The position numbers and the translations under genes were made by a program. From an uncultured Massilia sp. (GTDB lineage: Bacteria; Pseudomonadota; Gammaproteobacteria; Burkholderiales; Burkholderiaceae): a stretch of DNA of 64,000 nucleotides. The DNA is taken from the NCBI GenBank assembly GCA_946481275.1, contig CAMLMV010000014.1, forward strand, positions 73,463 through 137,462. The letters run 5' to 3'. Below are positions 40,269 through 49,547 of the stretch, in pieces (position 1 is the first letter of the stretch; each line of letters begins with the position of its first letter). A model generated the notes under the pieces. The model was not told where the DNA came from and did no database searches. It saw only the letters and a program-made list of their open reading frames with translations.

Positions 40269-42870
40269 CTGCGGCTCCCACTATTTCGATCTCGAGCGTG
40301 CTCGGCTTATCGGTGAAGACACGCTGGGTAAAGCCTTGAGCGTCGCTGACGCCTTCCCACGTATTCCCGCACGCGCTTTTGATCCTGTAACGGCAGTTCG
40401 ACAATGGTTGTTCATGCTCATCCACCAGACGGAACTGCTCGTCGAATCCATCGACAATGGGGACAGAAAAGCTTGGCGCCGGGCGCCCTTTGCCAGAGTC
40501 GAAACTCTTGAGCGAAGCGTGTACGGTAAAACTCCGAGTTGTCCCGAATTCGATACCCTTCGCGCCAAATGTGGCATAACTGCCGCCACCATTGATCACG
40601 ACCTCATCCTTCGCTTCGATCACGATCCGGTTCGCGGTCTGCGTAATGTTCAGTTTGGCCAACAAATTGATACTGTTCGAAAGAGCATGTACGTCGACAT
40701 CTCCGGCGGCTGCGATAAGTTTCATGCCAGCTTTATGGGCGAACAATCTGAGCGTCTGGCGCACGGTCGCGAAAAAGCTATTACTTGCCGCGATCGATAC
40801 ATTTTTCCCGGACGTGATGGCTGTGTGCTCATTGCTGGCGACATGTGCCGACCCTGATGTCGCTATCGCGACACCTGCTGGGCTTGCCATTACCAGCGCG
40901 GGCTTCGCAAGTTCGGGAAAGGTGGGTGACGTATCCGAGCCCTTGATTGCATCGTTTTGCGTCCCCAGGTCTCTTGCGACGTCGGCTTGATGGCCGACGG
41001 GTTCCTGCGCACCTGCTTTCTCGGCAAGCTTCGCTTGCGCTTCTTGTTCCTGCCGGGCGTTCGTCAAGCGTACCAATGCTTCGGGCAGGTCCTTCGTGTG
41101 CGCCTCGGCATTGGTTCGTGCATCTGTAGTGATGAGCATGCCCTTACCGGCGCGCAGTGTCCCCCATGCGTCAGTTGCCAATTCCCAACCTTCGCCACGC
41201 GTATCCTTCCGCCCACTCGTATCATCGATGCGTGTGATGTGACCTAATGAAAGTTGGCTGCACTGATGGTCGCTCTTCAGTTGCGCCTGGATCCGTTCGT
41301 TCGTATCGTCAAGTATGAGATGATTACCACGTCCGCCCGGCGCGTTGCCTTTTTCCGGCGCAAGCTCGCGGCTGCGTAACCCCGTCAATGCGTGCTGCGC
41401 AGGCAAGGTCCAAGGGGGCATATTGCGCGCATTAAAGACGCTGCCCATGATGATCGGCCGGTCCGGGTTTCCGTCTAACCATTGCACGATCACTTCTGTG
41501 CCCACGCGCGGGATGGCAGTTACGCCGAGTTCCGCACCGGACCAGGCACTTGCAATCCGAATCCAGGCTGAACTTCGATCATCGTTGTCGCCGACACGGT
41601 CCCAATGGAACTGGACGCGCACTCGTCCGTATTCGTCAGTGTGAACATCGTTCTTGTTGGCAGGTCCTACTACGGTGGCAGTCTGCGGAGCGAGTATCCT
41701 CGTGTCATGGCTGTTGAAGTTTCGGCCGGGCCTCCATGGCACGTCCCTGCGTGTGCAGGTCAGCCAGTTGCGATAACGAGGCTGCGCGTTGTCGTTCTGC
41801 AGGTAGTTGTTGGAGACTATATGGCGCACGGACAGGATGAGAAATACGTGCTTGGCCAGATTGTCGCCATAGCTCGCATCGTGATTGAAATGGTCTGTCA
41901 GACGAAAACTGCGTCCCGCAGCCATACAGCGATTATTTCCTTCGGCTTCGATCCATTTGCCGCTCCCTTCGATTTCTTCCATGCGTATCCGGCCCAGCGC
42001 GTCGCCGTCGCCCGCAGTCCTGAACCCATAGGCGCCGGTGTATTCATAGGTTTCCGCGTCAGGTACGCCCCCCTGTGCATTAAGCGTCGGGACGATGACT
42101 TGCGCAGGGGTAGGGGATTTGAAATTGAAAGCGGACACGGCGACGCTGGACGATACGATATGGCGGACTGGTGACCACCGATCGATTGCGTCCTCTTCCT
42201 GTGAGCCGCCCTCGCCGTGGAAGCGTACCGTGGCATCGCCATCAATAGGGGCAGCTTGCGTCGAATCGTCGCCGACGATGAGCTTATGCCCCTCGGCGTC
42301 ATGCTCGTACCAGTAATGCCAGCCCGCTGCTTCCCAGCGCCGACTCAGGTAATTGAAGTCGGTCTCGTCGAACTGGCAGGCATCCGTCATGCGCGCGTCG
42401 TCGCCGATGGCACGCCATTCCCAGCGAGGATAGGCGGAATAGTCGCTGAAAATGCTTTCCATCTGTTCGCGCAGCGTTTTGTTGTGGAACAGATAGTTGT
42501 CCTTGCGCAAGCTCAGGAACCTCAGCCAGGGGCCCAGCCGGGCTTCGTACGTCGTGATGCAGCCGTCCGAATGGCAGCGACGGAAGCTGAACACATAGCC
42601 TGAAAAATAGCGTACAGCGCCGTCCCGTCGTATTAATTCGATGTTCAGGAGCTTGCCCTGCATCTCCTTCAAAGGGATGTCCGCGTTATCGGAAAGGAGT
42701 TCGACGGTGAAATCGAAATCCATCGACATGGTTTCCCTGGCATCGAGTTTATTGACGAGGAATAGCGCATCCGGCGCGTCGCCGCGCGGGAAAAAAAGAC
42801 GCAGGATACGGTTGTGCTGTCTGTCGTAAATCAGGTCGTGAATAAGTCGACCATTGTTTGTCATGCTCAT
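40258..42870 (-). CDS. vgrG: T6SS spike protein VgrG (TssI) with C-terminal extension
   Basis: An 870-residue VgrG. The gp27-like part has FSGYVFSFRRCHSDGCITTY and the gp5-like OB fold has DEYGRVRVQFHWDR and PRVGTEVIVQWLDGNPDRP. A DUF2345-type domain (about 530-790) ends near VINGGGSYATF. The last 70 or so residues (from FDEQFRLVDEHEQPL) look like a transthyretin-type adaptor, FRLVDExxxPLxxxxYRI, often used to dock effectors. It starts the minus-strand cargo module and overlaps the effector candidate by 11 bp. The ribosome site is weak. G+C is lower than in the structural T6SS genes. Confidence 0.94.
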   Translation of the reverse strand: MSMTNNGRLIHDLIYDRQHNRILRLFFPRGDAPDALFLVNKLDARETMSMDFDFTVELLSDNADIPLKEMQGKLLNIELIRRDGAVRYFSGYVFSFRRCHSDGCITTYEARLGPWLRFLSLRKDNYLFHNKTLREQMESIFSDYSAYPRWEWRAIGDDARMTDACQFDETDFNYLSRRWEAAGWHYWYEHDAEGHKLIVGDDSTQAAPIDGDATVRFHGEGGSQEEDAIDRWSPVRHIVSSSVAVSAFNFKSPTPAQVIVPTLNAQGGVPDAETYEYTGAYGFRTAGDGDALGRIRMEEIEGSGKWIEAEGNNRCMAAGRSFRLTDHFNHDASYGDNLAKHVFLILSVRHIVSNNYLQNDNAQPRYRNWLTCTRRDVPWRPGRNFNSHDTRILAPQTATVVGPANKNDVHTDEYGRVRVQFHWDRVGDNDDRSSAWIRIASAWSGAELGVTAIPRVGTEVIVQWLDGNPDRPIIMGSVFNARNMPPWTLPAQHALTGLRSRELAPEKGNAPGGRGNHLILDDTNERIQAQLKSDHQCSQLSLGHITRIDDTSGRKDTRGEGWELATDAWGTLRAGKGMLITTDARTNAEAHTKDLPEALVRLTNARQEQEAQAKLAEKAGAQEPVGHQADVARDLGTQNDAIKGSDTSPTFPELAKPALVMASPAGVAIATSGSAHVASNEHTAITSGKNVSIAASNSFFATVRQTLRLFAHKAGMKLIAAAGDVDVHALSNSINLLAKLNITQTANRIVIEAKDEVVINGGGSYATFGAKGIEFGTTRSFTVHASLKSFDSGKGRPAPSFSVPIVDGFDEQFRLVDEHEQPLSNCRYRIKSACGNTWEGVSDAQGFTQRVFTDKPSTLEIEIVGAADDR

Positions 42871-42918
42871 ACCAGTTTTTTCGAATAACGAGGGCTACGA
42901 ACGGTTGAAGCAAGGTCG

Positions 42919-43950
42919 TTACTGCGCCGGCGGCACCCCCAGCATTTCCTCCAGGTGGGCCAGTGCCCCCTGGTCCTTGACCACGGAGCGCAGCCACGTG
43001 TGCAGGTCCTGCTCGCCCGCGGCCGCGGCCTTTTCGACGAAGTACGAGACGGGGCTGTGCGGTTCCGTCTCGCGGAAGAATTTCGCGATGGTGCGCAGCT
43101 GCGCGATCGCGTCCGCGCGCGAGCGGATGGCGCCGGCGACGATCGCTTGCGGTTGGGGCGCCGCCACGACGGCAGGCGCATCCGGCGTCAACGCGGGCAA
43201 CTCGTGCTGCGGCGCAGCCTGCGGTGCGGCCGCGGGCGCCGGCAGCGTGTGCAGCAGCGCCTGCACGGCTTCGCGCGCCTGCGAAAAGCCCGGGCTGTCC
43301 TGGCCCAGGCGTGCGTCGGCCGCGCGTTCCAGATGCGCGAGCGCGTCCAGGCAGTTTTCCGCGTCCGCGCGCATCCCCTCGATGAAGGCGGTGGAATTGC
43401 CGCGTTTTGCGGCCTCCATGTCGGCCAGGCGCGGCGGCGTGTCGGCGTCGCCCCCGGCGGCGGCGCGGCGGCGGGCGGCTTCGAAATCGACCGTCGAATA
43501 CGCGGTGCCGCGGCCTTCCGTCAGCGGCATCTCGCGCACGAGCGCGCGTGTGCGCGACAAAATCCACGCGAGGTTGCCGATGCGCTGCTCCTGGTCGCCG
43601 CCGTCCGCTTCCGGATACAGGCCCTGGTCCCAGAAGCGTTCGCACAGGCCCGCCAGCACGCGGAAACCTTCGCCCAGGCCGCGCAGGTGATGGCGCTTGG
43701 CGGCCGCTTCCGTGAGCCAGACGGCGAGGCGCAGGTCCTTCGTCTGTTCGGCCAGCAGGCGCGCGCAGCGGTCGACGACGAAGCCCCAGTCGGCCTCTTT
43801 CAAATCCGTCACCCATTCGCCCTGCGCGAGGGAGGGGTCGTCGAACTGGCGCGCACGGGCGATGGCGTCCAGTTCGGGCGAGAAGGCGAGGTCGGCGCCG
43901 CACGGGGCGGCGTCGGAGATCGGGGCGAGCAGGGCGTCGGCGGTGAACAT
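42919..43950 (-). CDS. tssA: T6SS protein TssA
   Basis: A 343-residue TssA with the N-terminal ImpA domain (LLAPISDAAPCGADLAFSPE, then DWGFVVDRCARLLAEQTKDL, and ERFWDQGLYPEADGGD). A Pro/Ala linker lies at about 245-285, and the C-terminal domain ends HLEEMLGVPP. TssA primes sheath and tube polymerisation. The ATG at 43950 follows GAAAG; the frame could also start at a TTG at 43962. It is the last core gene of the tssM unit; the 48-bp gap before vgrG may allow separate expression. Confidence 0.93.
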   Translation of the reverse strand: MFTADALLAPISDAAPCGADLAFSPELDAIARARQFDDPSLAQGEWVTDLKEADWGFVVDRCARLLAEQTKDLRLAVWLTEAAAKRHHLRGLGEGFRVLAGLCERFWDQGLYPEADGGDQEQRIGNLAWILSRTRALVREMPLTEGRGTAYSTVDFEAARRRAAAGGDADTPPRLADMEAAKRGNSTAFIEGMRADAENCLDALAHLERAADARLGQDSPGFSQAREAVQALLHTLPAPAAAPQAAPQHELPALTPDAPAVVAAPQPQAIVAGAIRSRADAIAQLRTIAKFFRETEPHSPVSYFVEKAAAAGEQDLHTWLRSVVKDQGALAHLEEMLGVPPAQ

Positions 43951-43969
43951 GGTGTCTTTCAATGGAAAA

Positions 43970-44764
43970 TCATTGCGCGAGGCGGAATTCGATGCGGCGG
44001 TTGCGCGCGCGGCCCTCGGCGGTGTCGTTGCTGGCGATCGGGCGGTCCGGGCCCTGGCCGCTGGCGGACAGGTTCTCTTCCGCGATGCCGTGCGCGGCCA
44101 GGTAGGCTTTCACCGTGGCGGCGCGCGCCTGGCTCAGGCTCACGTTGCTGGCACGGAGGCCCGCGCTGTCCGTGTGGCCGATGATCTCGATGCGGCGGCC
44201 TTTCAGCTTCTGCATCGCGGCGACCATCTCGTCGAGGATCGCGCGCCCGGTCGGCGTCAGGGTCGCCTTGCCGCTGTCGAATTCCACGGTGCGGTTGGCC
44301 AGCGTGTTGTCGAGCAGCGCCTGTTCGGCGGCGGAGACGCGCAGGCCGTTGTTGACGGTGTAGGTCGGATTCAGGCTGGTGGCGACGTTGCTCGCGATGC
44401 GCTGGCGCAGCGCCTCGTTGGCCACTTCGCCGCGCAGGCTGACGTTGCTGCCGTCGATCCTGAGCTGGCCACGGCTGATCTGGCGCAGGTCCGGCGTGAT
44501 CAGTTTCTGCACGTAGCCGTTCCAGTTGGCGGGCATGGCGACGGGGCCGATGGCGATCTGGTCGACCACGCGGTCGGCGCCGTAGACCTCGCGCAGCTTC
44601 GCGAGCACGGCGGCCTTGGTCGCCTCGTCCGGTACCGTGCCGCTGGCCGTGACCTGGCCCGGTTGCGCCGCGGCGGGGGCGGGCGCGGTGTTCTGCGCGG
44701 CGGCGATGCCGGCGTGGCACGTGACGAAGAACGCGAGCAGGGCGCGCTGGATAAAGAATCGCAT
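43970..44764 (-). CDS. T6SS-associated OmpA/BON-domain peptidoglycan-binding protein
   Basis: A 264-residue exported protein. The signal peptide ends AAAQ (about 24). Residues about 35-145 resemble BON-type repeats, and the C-terminal domain is OmpA-like: TVEFDSGKATLTPTGRAIL, IIGHTDSAG and GRARNRRIEFRL. It would anchor the T6SS membrane complex to peptidoglycan, replacing the C-terminal domain missing from TssL. It corresponds by domain and position to TagN of the Acinetobacter system; equivalence is inferred. It lies 1 bp after tagF. Confidence 0.88.
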   Translation of the reverse strand: MRFFIQRALLAFFVTCHAGIAAAQNTAPAPAAAQPGQVTASGTVPDEATKAAVLAKLREVYGADRVVDQIAIGPVAMPANWNGYVQKLITPDLRQISRGQLRIDGSNVSLRGEVANEALRQRIASNVATSLNPTYTVNNGLRVSAAEQALLDNTLANRTVEFDSGKATLTPTGRAILDEMVAAMQKLKGRRIEIIGHTDSAGLRASNVSLSQARAATVKAYLAAHGIAEENLSASGQGPDRPIASNDTAEGRARNRRIEFRLAQ

Positions 44765-44765
44765 A

Positions 44766-45752
44766 TCAGGTTCCGATGAATGCCGCGGCGACGGAATCGA
44801 GCGCGGACTTGAGGGACAGGCTGCCCTGCGCCAGCCAGGCGGAGAGCTTGCGCACGGCGTAGTCGCCGTCGACCTGGTCCTCGACCCATTCGAGGTCGGC
44901 GAAGCCGATGAGGTGGTCGAGGCCCGCCTGCGGGTCGATGAGGGTGCGCAGGGTCTGTGCGGACGCGCCGGAAAAGCCGACGACGAGTGCCGGCCGGCCG
45001 TCCAGCCGGGTGACGAACAGGGCCAGTTCGAAGTCGGCGCGCGCGAGGAACGGCGCGATCACGTGCATCCAGAACGCGGCCACGAGGTTGCGGTGGATCG
45101 GGTCTTCCGGCAGCGGCAGCACGAGGCTCTTTTCCAGCCGCCCGGACCCGCTGGCCAGCACGGGCTGCAGCAGCATGCCCAGCGCCAGCAGCACCTGGCG
45201 CGTGGAGACGTTGAATCCGGCGCCGCCCAGCAGCGCATCGAGGGCGGCGACCGTCTGCACTTCCAGGAAGTCGTCGAATGCCGGATCGTAGGCTGCCGCG
45301 CGCAGGTCCAGGTCGATCGGCTGGCTGCTGGCGGCCGCCAGCGGCGCGGCCGGATCGCCCGCGTTGCGCACGCCCGCCGTCAGCGTCTCCAGGCGGCTCC
45401 ACAGGCGCGTGAACACGAGGGGCGTCGTGGGCAGGAAGGCGCCTGGCTCCGCGATTTCCATCGCAGCGGCCATCAGGAACGGATAGCGGCGGCTCGACTC
45501 GTCGCTGCTGGCGACGATGTGGCCGCCGATCGCGTGGCGGCGGCGCGGGCCGACGAACGCGAAGTGCAGCGGCGCGGCGGCGTCGTACGCGAGCTTCCAG
45601 CGGGCGTTGGTGCTCATCAGGTCCATCGCTTCCGACAGCCAGTCGTCCAGCACCTTGAGCAGTGCCGGGCTGGCGCTGCCGCGCACGAAGTCGCCGCGGC
45701 TGGGCAGCTTGCCGAAATAGCCGACGCTGACCGGGGTCGTGAGGCGGCTCAT
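44766..45752 (-). CDS. tagF: T6SS-associated protein TagF
   Basis: A 328-residue TagF-type protein, with the family start VGYFGKLPSRGDFV and LDDWLSEAM. TagF proteins act as post-translational repressors of T6SS assembly in other bacteria. The ATG at 45752 overlaps the tssM stop (ATGA). No PppA or PpkA partner is encoded in the window. Confidence 0.9.
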   Translation of the reverse strand: MSRLTTPVSVGYFGKLPSRGDFVRGSASPALLKVLDDWLSEAMDLMSTNARWKLAYDAAAPLHFAFVGPRRRHAIGGHIVASSDESSRRYPFLMAAAMEIAEPGAFLPTTPLVFTRLWSRLETLTAGVRNAGDPAAPLAAASSQPIDLDLRAAAYDPAFDDFLEVQTVAALDALLGGAGFNVSTRQVLLALGMLLQPVLASGSGRLEKSLVLPLPEDPIHRNLVAAFWMHVIAPFLARADFELALFVTRLDGRPALVVGFSGASAQTLRTLIDPQAGLDHLIGFADLEWVEDQVDGDYAVRKLSAWLAQGSLSLKSALDSVAAAFIGT

Positions 45753-48700
45753 TGCGCACCTCCCGCCATGGCCGTGCGTACCGGTGCGGCCGGCGCAGCA
45801 GCCGGTGCCGGGGCCACGGTACGCGGCGCAGTGATCGTTTCCGGCAGGCGCAGGCGCTTGAAGCCCTGGCCGGACGCGGACGCCTGCACCGGGGCCGGTG
45901 CCGGGGCGGCCGGCAAGACCTTCAGGTTCGCCGTCACCGTGACGCCGCCGGCCTGCCACGCCAGCTCGAACGAGCCGTCGGGCTTGCGCTTGCGCTGGGC
46001 CGCGTCGATCATTTTCTTGAGGCCGAAGTGGCCCGGCTCGTCCAGCACGACGACGTTGCGGCCTTCCGGCGTGAGCGCGGTGATCTTCGCGCCCGGCACG
46101 CCCTGCGGATTCGGCCATACCATGTGCACCCACGGCTGCGGCTGGCCGCGCCAGCGCAGCGACTGGCCGTCGATCTCCACCGTGAATTCGGTGGCGCCCT
46201 GCGTGCCCAGCGCCTGCAGGTCGAAGCGGGTCTGCGCCTCGCCGCCGCTGCTCGCCGCGGCGTTGGCGACGCCGCCGGCCGCCAGCGGTGCGACCCAGCC
46301 CGGGAAGCTCGCGACGACGTTCGGCGCCAGGTTCACGCCCATGTCGGCCCACGTGCGCGGGCTGAGCGAATCGCCGCGGCGCACGACCAGCGGACCCACC
46401 GTCGTGTTGAAGAATTTCGCGATCGCGCCGTCCGGGCCGAAGATCTGGCCGATCTCCGCATTGCTCGCCTCGGCCTTGGACTCCGTCGAGAACGGATACT
46501 TCGTCGCCAGGTCGCGGTTGAACGGCTGCACCACCTGCGCGGCCCACACCTTGTTGATCTCCGCTTCCGCCGGCTGCACGATCACGGCGAACGTCTGCAT
46601 CAGCGGGCGCACGAGCACGGGGCGCAGGGCCAGGCGCTGGGCATCCGTCATCCCCACCAGCATCTGCTCGTCCACGTATTTCAGCGCGTCGGCCAGCTCG
46701 GAACCGCTGCCGTCCAGCGTCTGCTGCATCAGCTGCTTGGCGCCGGGGCCGGGGTCGCCCTGGTTCTTGATCTGGTTGAAGCGGGCGCGCAGCTTCGACA
46801 GGTTGTCGACGTAGCCGCGCATCAGCGAGGAGTCCCCGCGCGCGACCACGAGGCGGGCGACGCCGGCGAACTCGCGGCCCACGGGGCCCAGTGCCGGTGC
46901 ATTGGCCGGCTGCGTGCCCGGCGCCGGCAGGCTGACGTTCACGATGGCCGGCTTCTGGCGCAGGATCGTCTCGCGGAACCAGCCCGTGATGCCGTTCTGC
47001 GCGCGCTGCAGCGTGGCGCCGGCCAGCGTCGGGTTGTCCCACGACGTCTGTTCGTACACGGTCGACACGAGCTTGTTGATGGGCGAATTCTGCGGATCGC
47101 CCAGGCGGTTCATCGCGGCGGCGGCGCCGTCGAAACCATCGAGGTCCTTCACCGTTACGCCCTGCATGAACTTCTGCCATTCGCGCGCGTACTCGGCCTT
47201 GTACAGGTCGACGAGCGATTTCTGGATCTGTTCCGGGCTGCCTTCCAGCGTGAGGTCGTCGCGTGCGGCGGTTTTCAGCACCCAGTCGGCGCTCTGCAGT
47301 TCGCGGTTGGCCGCGTCGCGGAACGCCTGCTGCACGAAGCCTTCCCACGCCTGGCGCGTGAAGGCGCCGGAGATGGCGTAGCTGCCGAGGACGAGGTCCT
47401 TGTCCTGGTCGCCGACGATGCGCGCCACCGTGATCGACGGATAGCGGGTGGCGGCACGCGCCTTCACGTCGGCGTACACGCGTTCGCGCGCCGGCATGCC
47501 GCGCACGACCTTGCGCAGGCTGTCGCGGGTCTGGTCGACGAGGGCGAGGCGCGTGTCGATGACGGGCCAGGACGGATCGTTCACCTGCGCGAGGTAGAAC
47601 GAGATCATGCGCTCGGCGCTGCGGATCATCTGCTCGCGCGGCATCGCGCCGCGGTTGGATTCCAGCCAGTTGCGCCAGAAGCGCGTCAACTGGTCGTTCA
47701 GGTGGGCGCTCTCGGCGCGCGATTTATCGCCCAGCATCAGGTACGTCTTCAGCGCGTTGTACGCGTCTTCCGTGTCGGCGGGCGACGCGTCCTTGAACTG
47801 TTGCGGCGCGTCGGCGGCGGGCGTGGCAGCGCCAGCCGGTTTGTTCAGCGGCTGCAGCTGGCCCGCGTTGCCGTTCACGTCGGCGAGGTAGGTTTCCAGC
47901 GATTGTCCGACGGGCTTGAGCATCAGTTCGCGCACGCCGGCGAAGTACTCTTCCTTCAGTTTCCGGTTCAGCAGGTTGCCCTGGTACAGGCCGAGGCTGA
48001 GGCTCAGCGGACGGTGTTCGGCATAGCGGTCGAGCTGCTCGATGCGGTCCTGCAGGATCTCCAGCGCCTGGAAGCGCGACTGCAGGTCGAGGCTCTTGCC
48101 CTGCACGCGGATGGCCTGGTCCAGGTCGGCCTGGACGTTGGCGACGAGCTGGCGGTTGTTCATGTACGACCAGCTCCAGCCCCCGAGCGCGAGGCCGACG
48201 ATGGCCGTCGCGGCGAAGAACGCGGCATAGCGCAGGCGCGTCTTGGCCGGGCTGGCGTACTGCGCGACGAGGTCCTTGTCGGCGAAGATCACCTTGCGGA
48301 ACAGGTTCAACAGGAAGTAACCCTGCTGCTGGTGCTGGTCTTCGTGCGACGGGGGCGCGAGGCGCAGGTCGAAACGCTGCGCGACGCGGGCCGACGACGT
48401 CGACACCGTCTCGCCTTCCTGCAGCGCGCTCGTGAAGTAGAAGCCGCGGAACACGGGCTTGAACTGGAACGGGTTGTCCTCGAACAGCGTGGCGACGAAC
48501 GCGCGCAGCGCAGGCTTGATCGACGCGAATTCGAGCGGGAACGTGAACACGCCGGACGGCATGCTCTCGCGCCGCTGCAGCGCCATGTTCGCGAGGCTCA
48601 GTTCCTTGAGGCCGTCGTACAGCTCGTCGAAGCGGGCATCGAACTGGTCGAGCAGGCGTTCGCTCGTCACGTTCTGGTCGTAGGGCAGGGTGGCGCCCCA

Positions 48701-49531
48701 CACCTTTTCGCGTTCGGCGCGCTCGCTGTCCTGGAAGAATTCGTTGAAGCCGTCGATCAGGTCGGCCTTCGTGAACACGACGTAGACGGGCGCGTGCACC
48801 TCCAGGCGCTCCGTCAGTTCCTGCACGCGCTGGCGCAGGTTCTTGGCCAGGTTGATCGCGAATTCGGGGCGGTTGCGCGTCAGTTCCGCGATGCTGACGG
48901 CGATGATGACGCCGTTGATCGGGGCCTTGCGGCGATGCTTCTTGAGCAGGTCGAGGAAGCCGAACCACTCGGCGCGGTCCTGGTCGACGACGGAGTAGCG
49001 TCCGGCCGTGTCGAGCAGGATGCCCTCGGTCGTGAAGAACCAGTCGCAGTTGCGCGTGCCGCCCACGCCCTGCACGACCTTGCTGTCGGCGAAGGGGAAC
49101 TGCAGGCCCGAGCTGGCGATCGCCGTGCTCTTGCCGGCGGCCGGGTTCCCGATGATCATGTACCACGGCAGTTCGTACAGTGCGGCGCTGCCGGACAACT
49201 GGCCCAGCTTGGAGCCCTTGATCGTCGCGATGGCGTCCAGCAGGCGCTTGCGGATCACTTCCGTTTCCTGGCGCTGGGTGGCGTCAGGGACGGGTTTGTC
49301 GGCCTGTTGTTCGAGCATGTCGCCGATCTGCTTCGCCTTGCGGGCATGGCGCCAGCGGCGGAACAGCCAGATGGCGGCGCCGACGGCGAGGGCGATGCCG
49401 AGCACGATCCATGGCAGCGAGGCGGGCCATTGCAGCAGCCGCGCGGCCACGAACAGCAGCGCGGCGAAGGCCACCCAGCCGATGACGGTCAGGCTGGTGC
49501 GGGCGGTCAGGAAATCCCAGATTTTTTGCAT
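45749..49531 (-). CDS. tssM: T6SS inner-membrane protein TssM (IcmF family)
   Basis: A 1260-residue IcmF-family protein spanning the envelope. Two N-terminal membrane helices (about 13-32 and 38-57), a cytoplasmic NTPase-like domain with Walker A GNPAAGKST (128-136), a third helix (about 430-450) and a large periplasmic domain are visible. The C-terminal part includes WVHMVWPNPQGVPGAKI. The length is normal for TssM. It lies 16 bp after the TagX-like gene and overlaps tagF. Confidence 0.96.
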   Translation of the reverse strand: MQKIWDFLTARTSLTVIGWVAFAALLFVAARLLQWPASLPWIVLGIALAVGAAIWLFRRWRHARKAKQIGDMLEQQADKPVPDATQRQETEVIRKRLLDAIATIKGSKLGQLSGSAALYELPWYMIIGNPAAGKSTAIASSGLQFPFADSKVVQGVGGTRNCDWFFTTEGILLDTAGRYSVVDQDRAEWFGFLDLLKKHRRKAPINGVIIAVSIAELTRNRPEFAINLAKNLRQRVQELTERLEVHAPVYVVFTKADLIDGFNEFFQDSERAEREKVWGATLPYDQNVTSERLLDQFDARFDELYDGLKELSLANMALQRRESMPSGVFTFPLEFASIKPALRAFVATLFEDNPFQFKPVFRGFYFTSALQEGETVSTSSARVAQRFDLRLAPPSHEDQHQQQGYFLLNLFRKVIFADKDLVAQYASPAKTRLRYAAFFAATAIVGLALGGWSWSYMNNRQLVANVQADLDQAIRVQGKSLDLQSRFQALEILQDRIEQLDRYAEHRPLSLSLGLYQGNLLNRKLKEEYFAGVRELMLKPVGQSLETYLADVNGNAGQLQPLNKPAGAATPAADAPQQFKDASPADTEDAYNALKTYLMLGDKSRAESAHLNDQLTRFWRNWLESNRGAMPREQMIRSAERMISFYLAQVNDPSWPVIDTRLALVDQTRDSLRKVVRGMPARERVYADVKARAATRYPSITVARIVGDQDKDLVLGSYAISGAFTRQAWEGFVQQAFRDAANRELQSADWVLKTAARDDLTLEGSPEQIQKSLVDLYKAEYAREWQKFMQGVTVKDLDGFDGAAAAMNRLGDPQNSPINKLVSTVYEQTSWDNPTLAGATLQRAQNGITGWFRETILRQKPAIVNVSLPAPGTQPANAPALGPVGREFAGVARLVVARGDSSLMRGYVDNLSKLRARFNQIKNQGDPGPGAKQLMQQTLDGSGSELADALKYVDEQMLVGMTDAQRLALRPVLVRPLMQTFAVIVQPAEAEINKVWAAQVVQPFNRDLATKYPFSTESKAEASNAEIGQIFGPDGAIAKFFNTTVGPLVVRRGDSLSPRTWADMGVNLAPNVVASFPGWVAPLAAGGVANAAASSGGEAQTRFDLQALGTQGATEFTVEIDGQSLRWRGQPQPWVHMVWPNPQGVPGAKITALTPEGRNVVVLDEPGHFGLKKMIDAAQRKRKPDGSFELAWQAGGVTVTANLKVLPAAPAPAPVQASASGQGFKRLRLPETITAPRTVAPAPAAAPAAPVRTAMAGGAQ

Positions 49532-49547
49532 GATTACGAGAGTGTGA

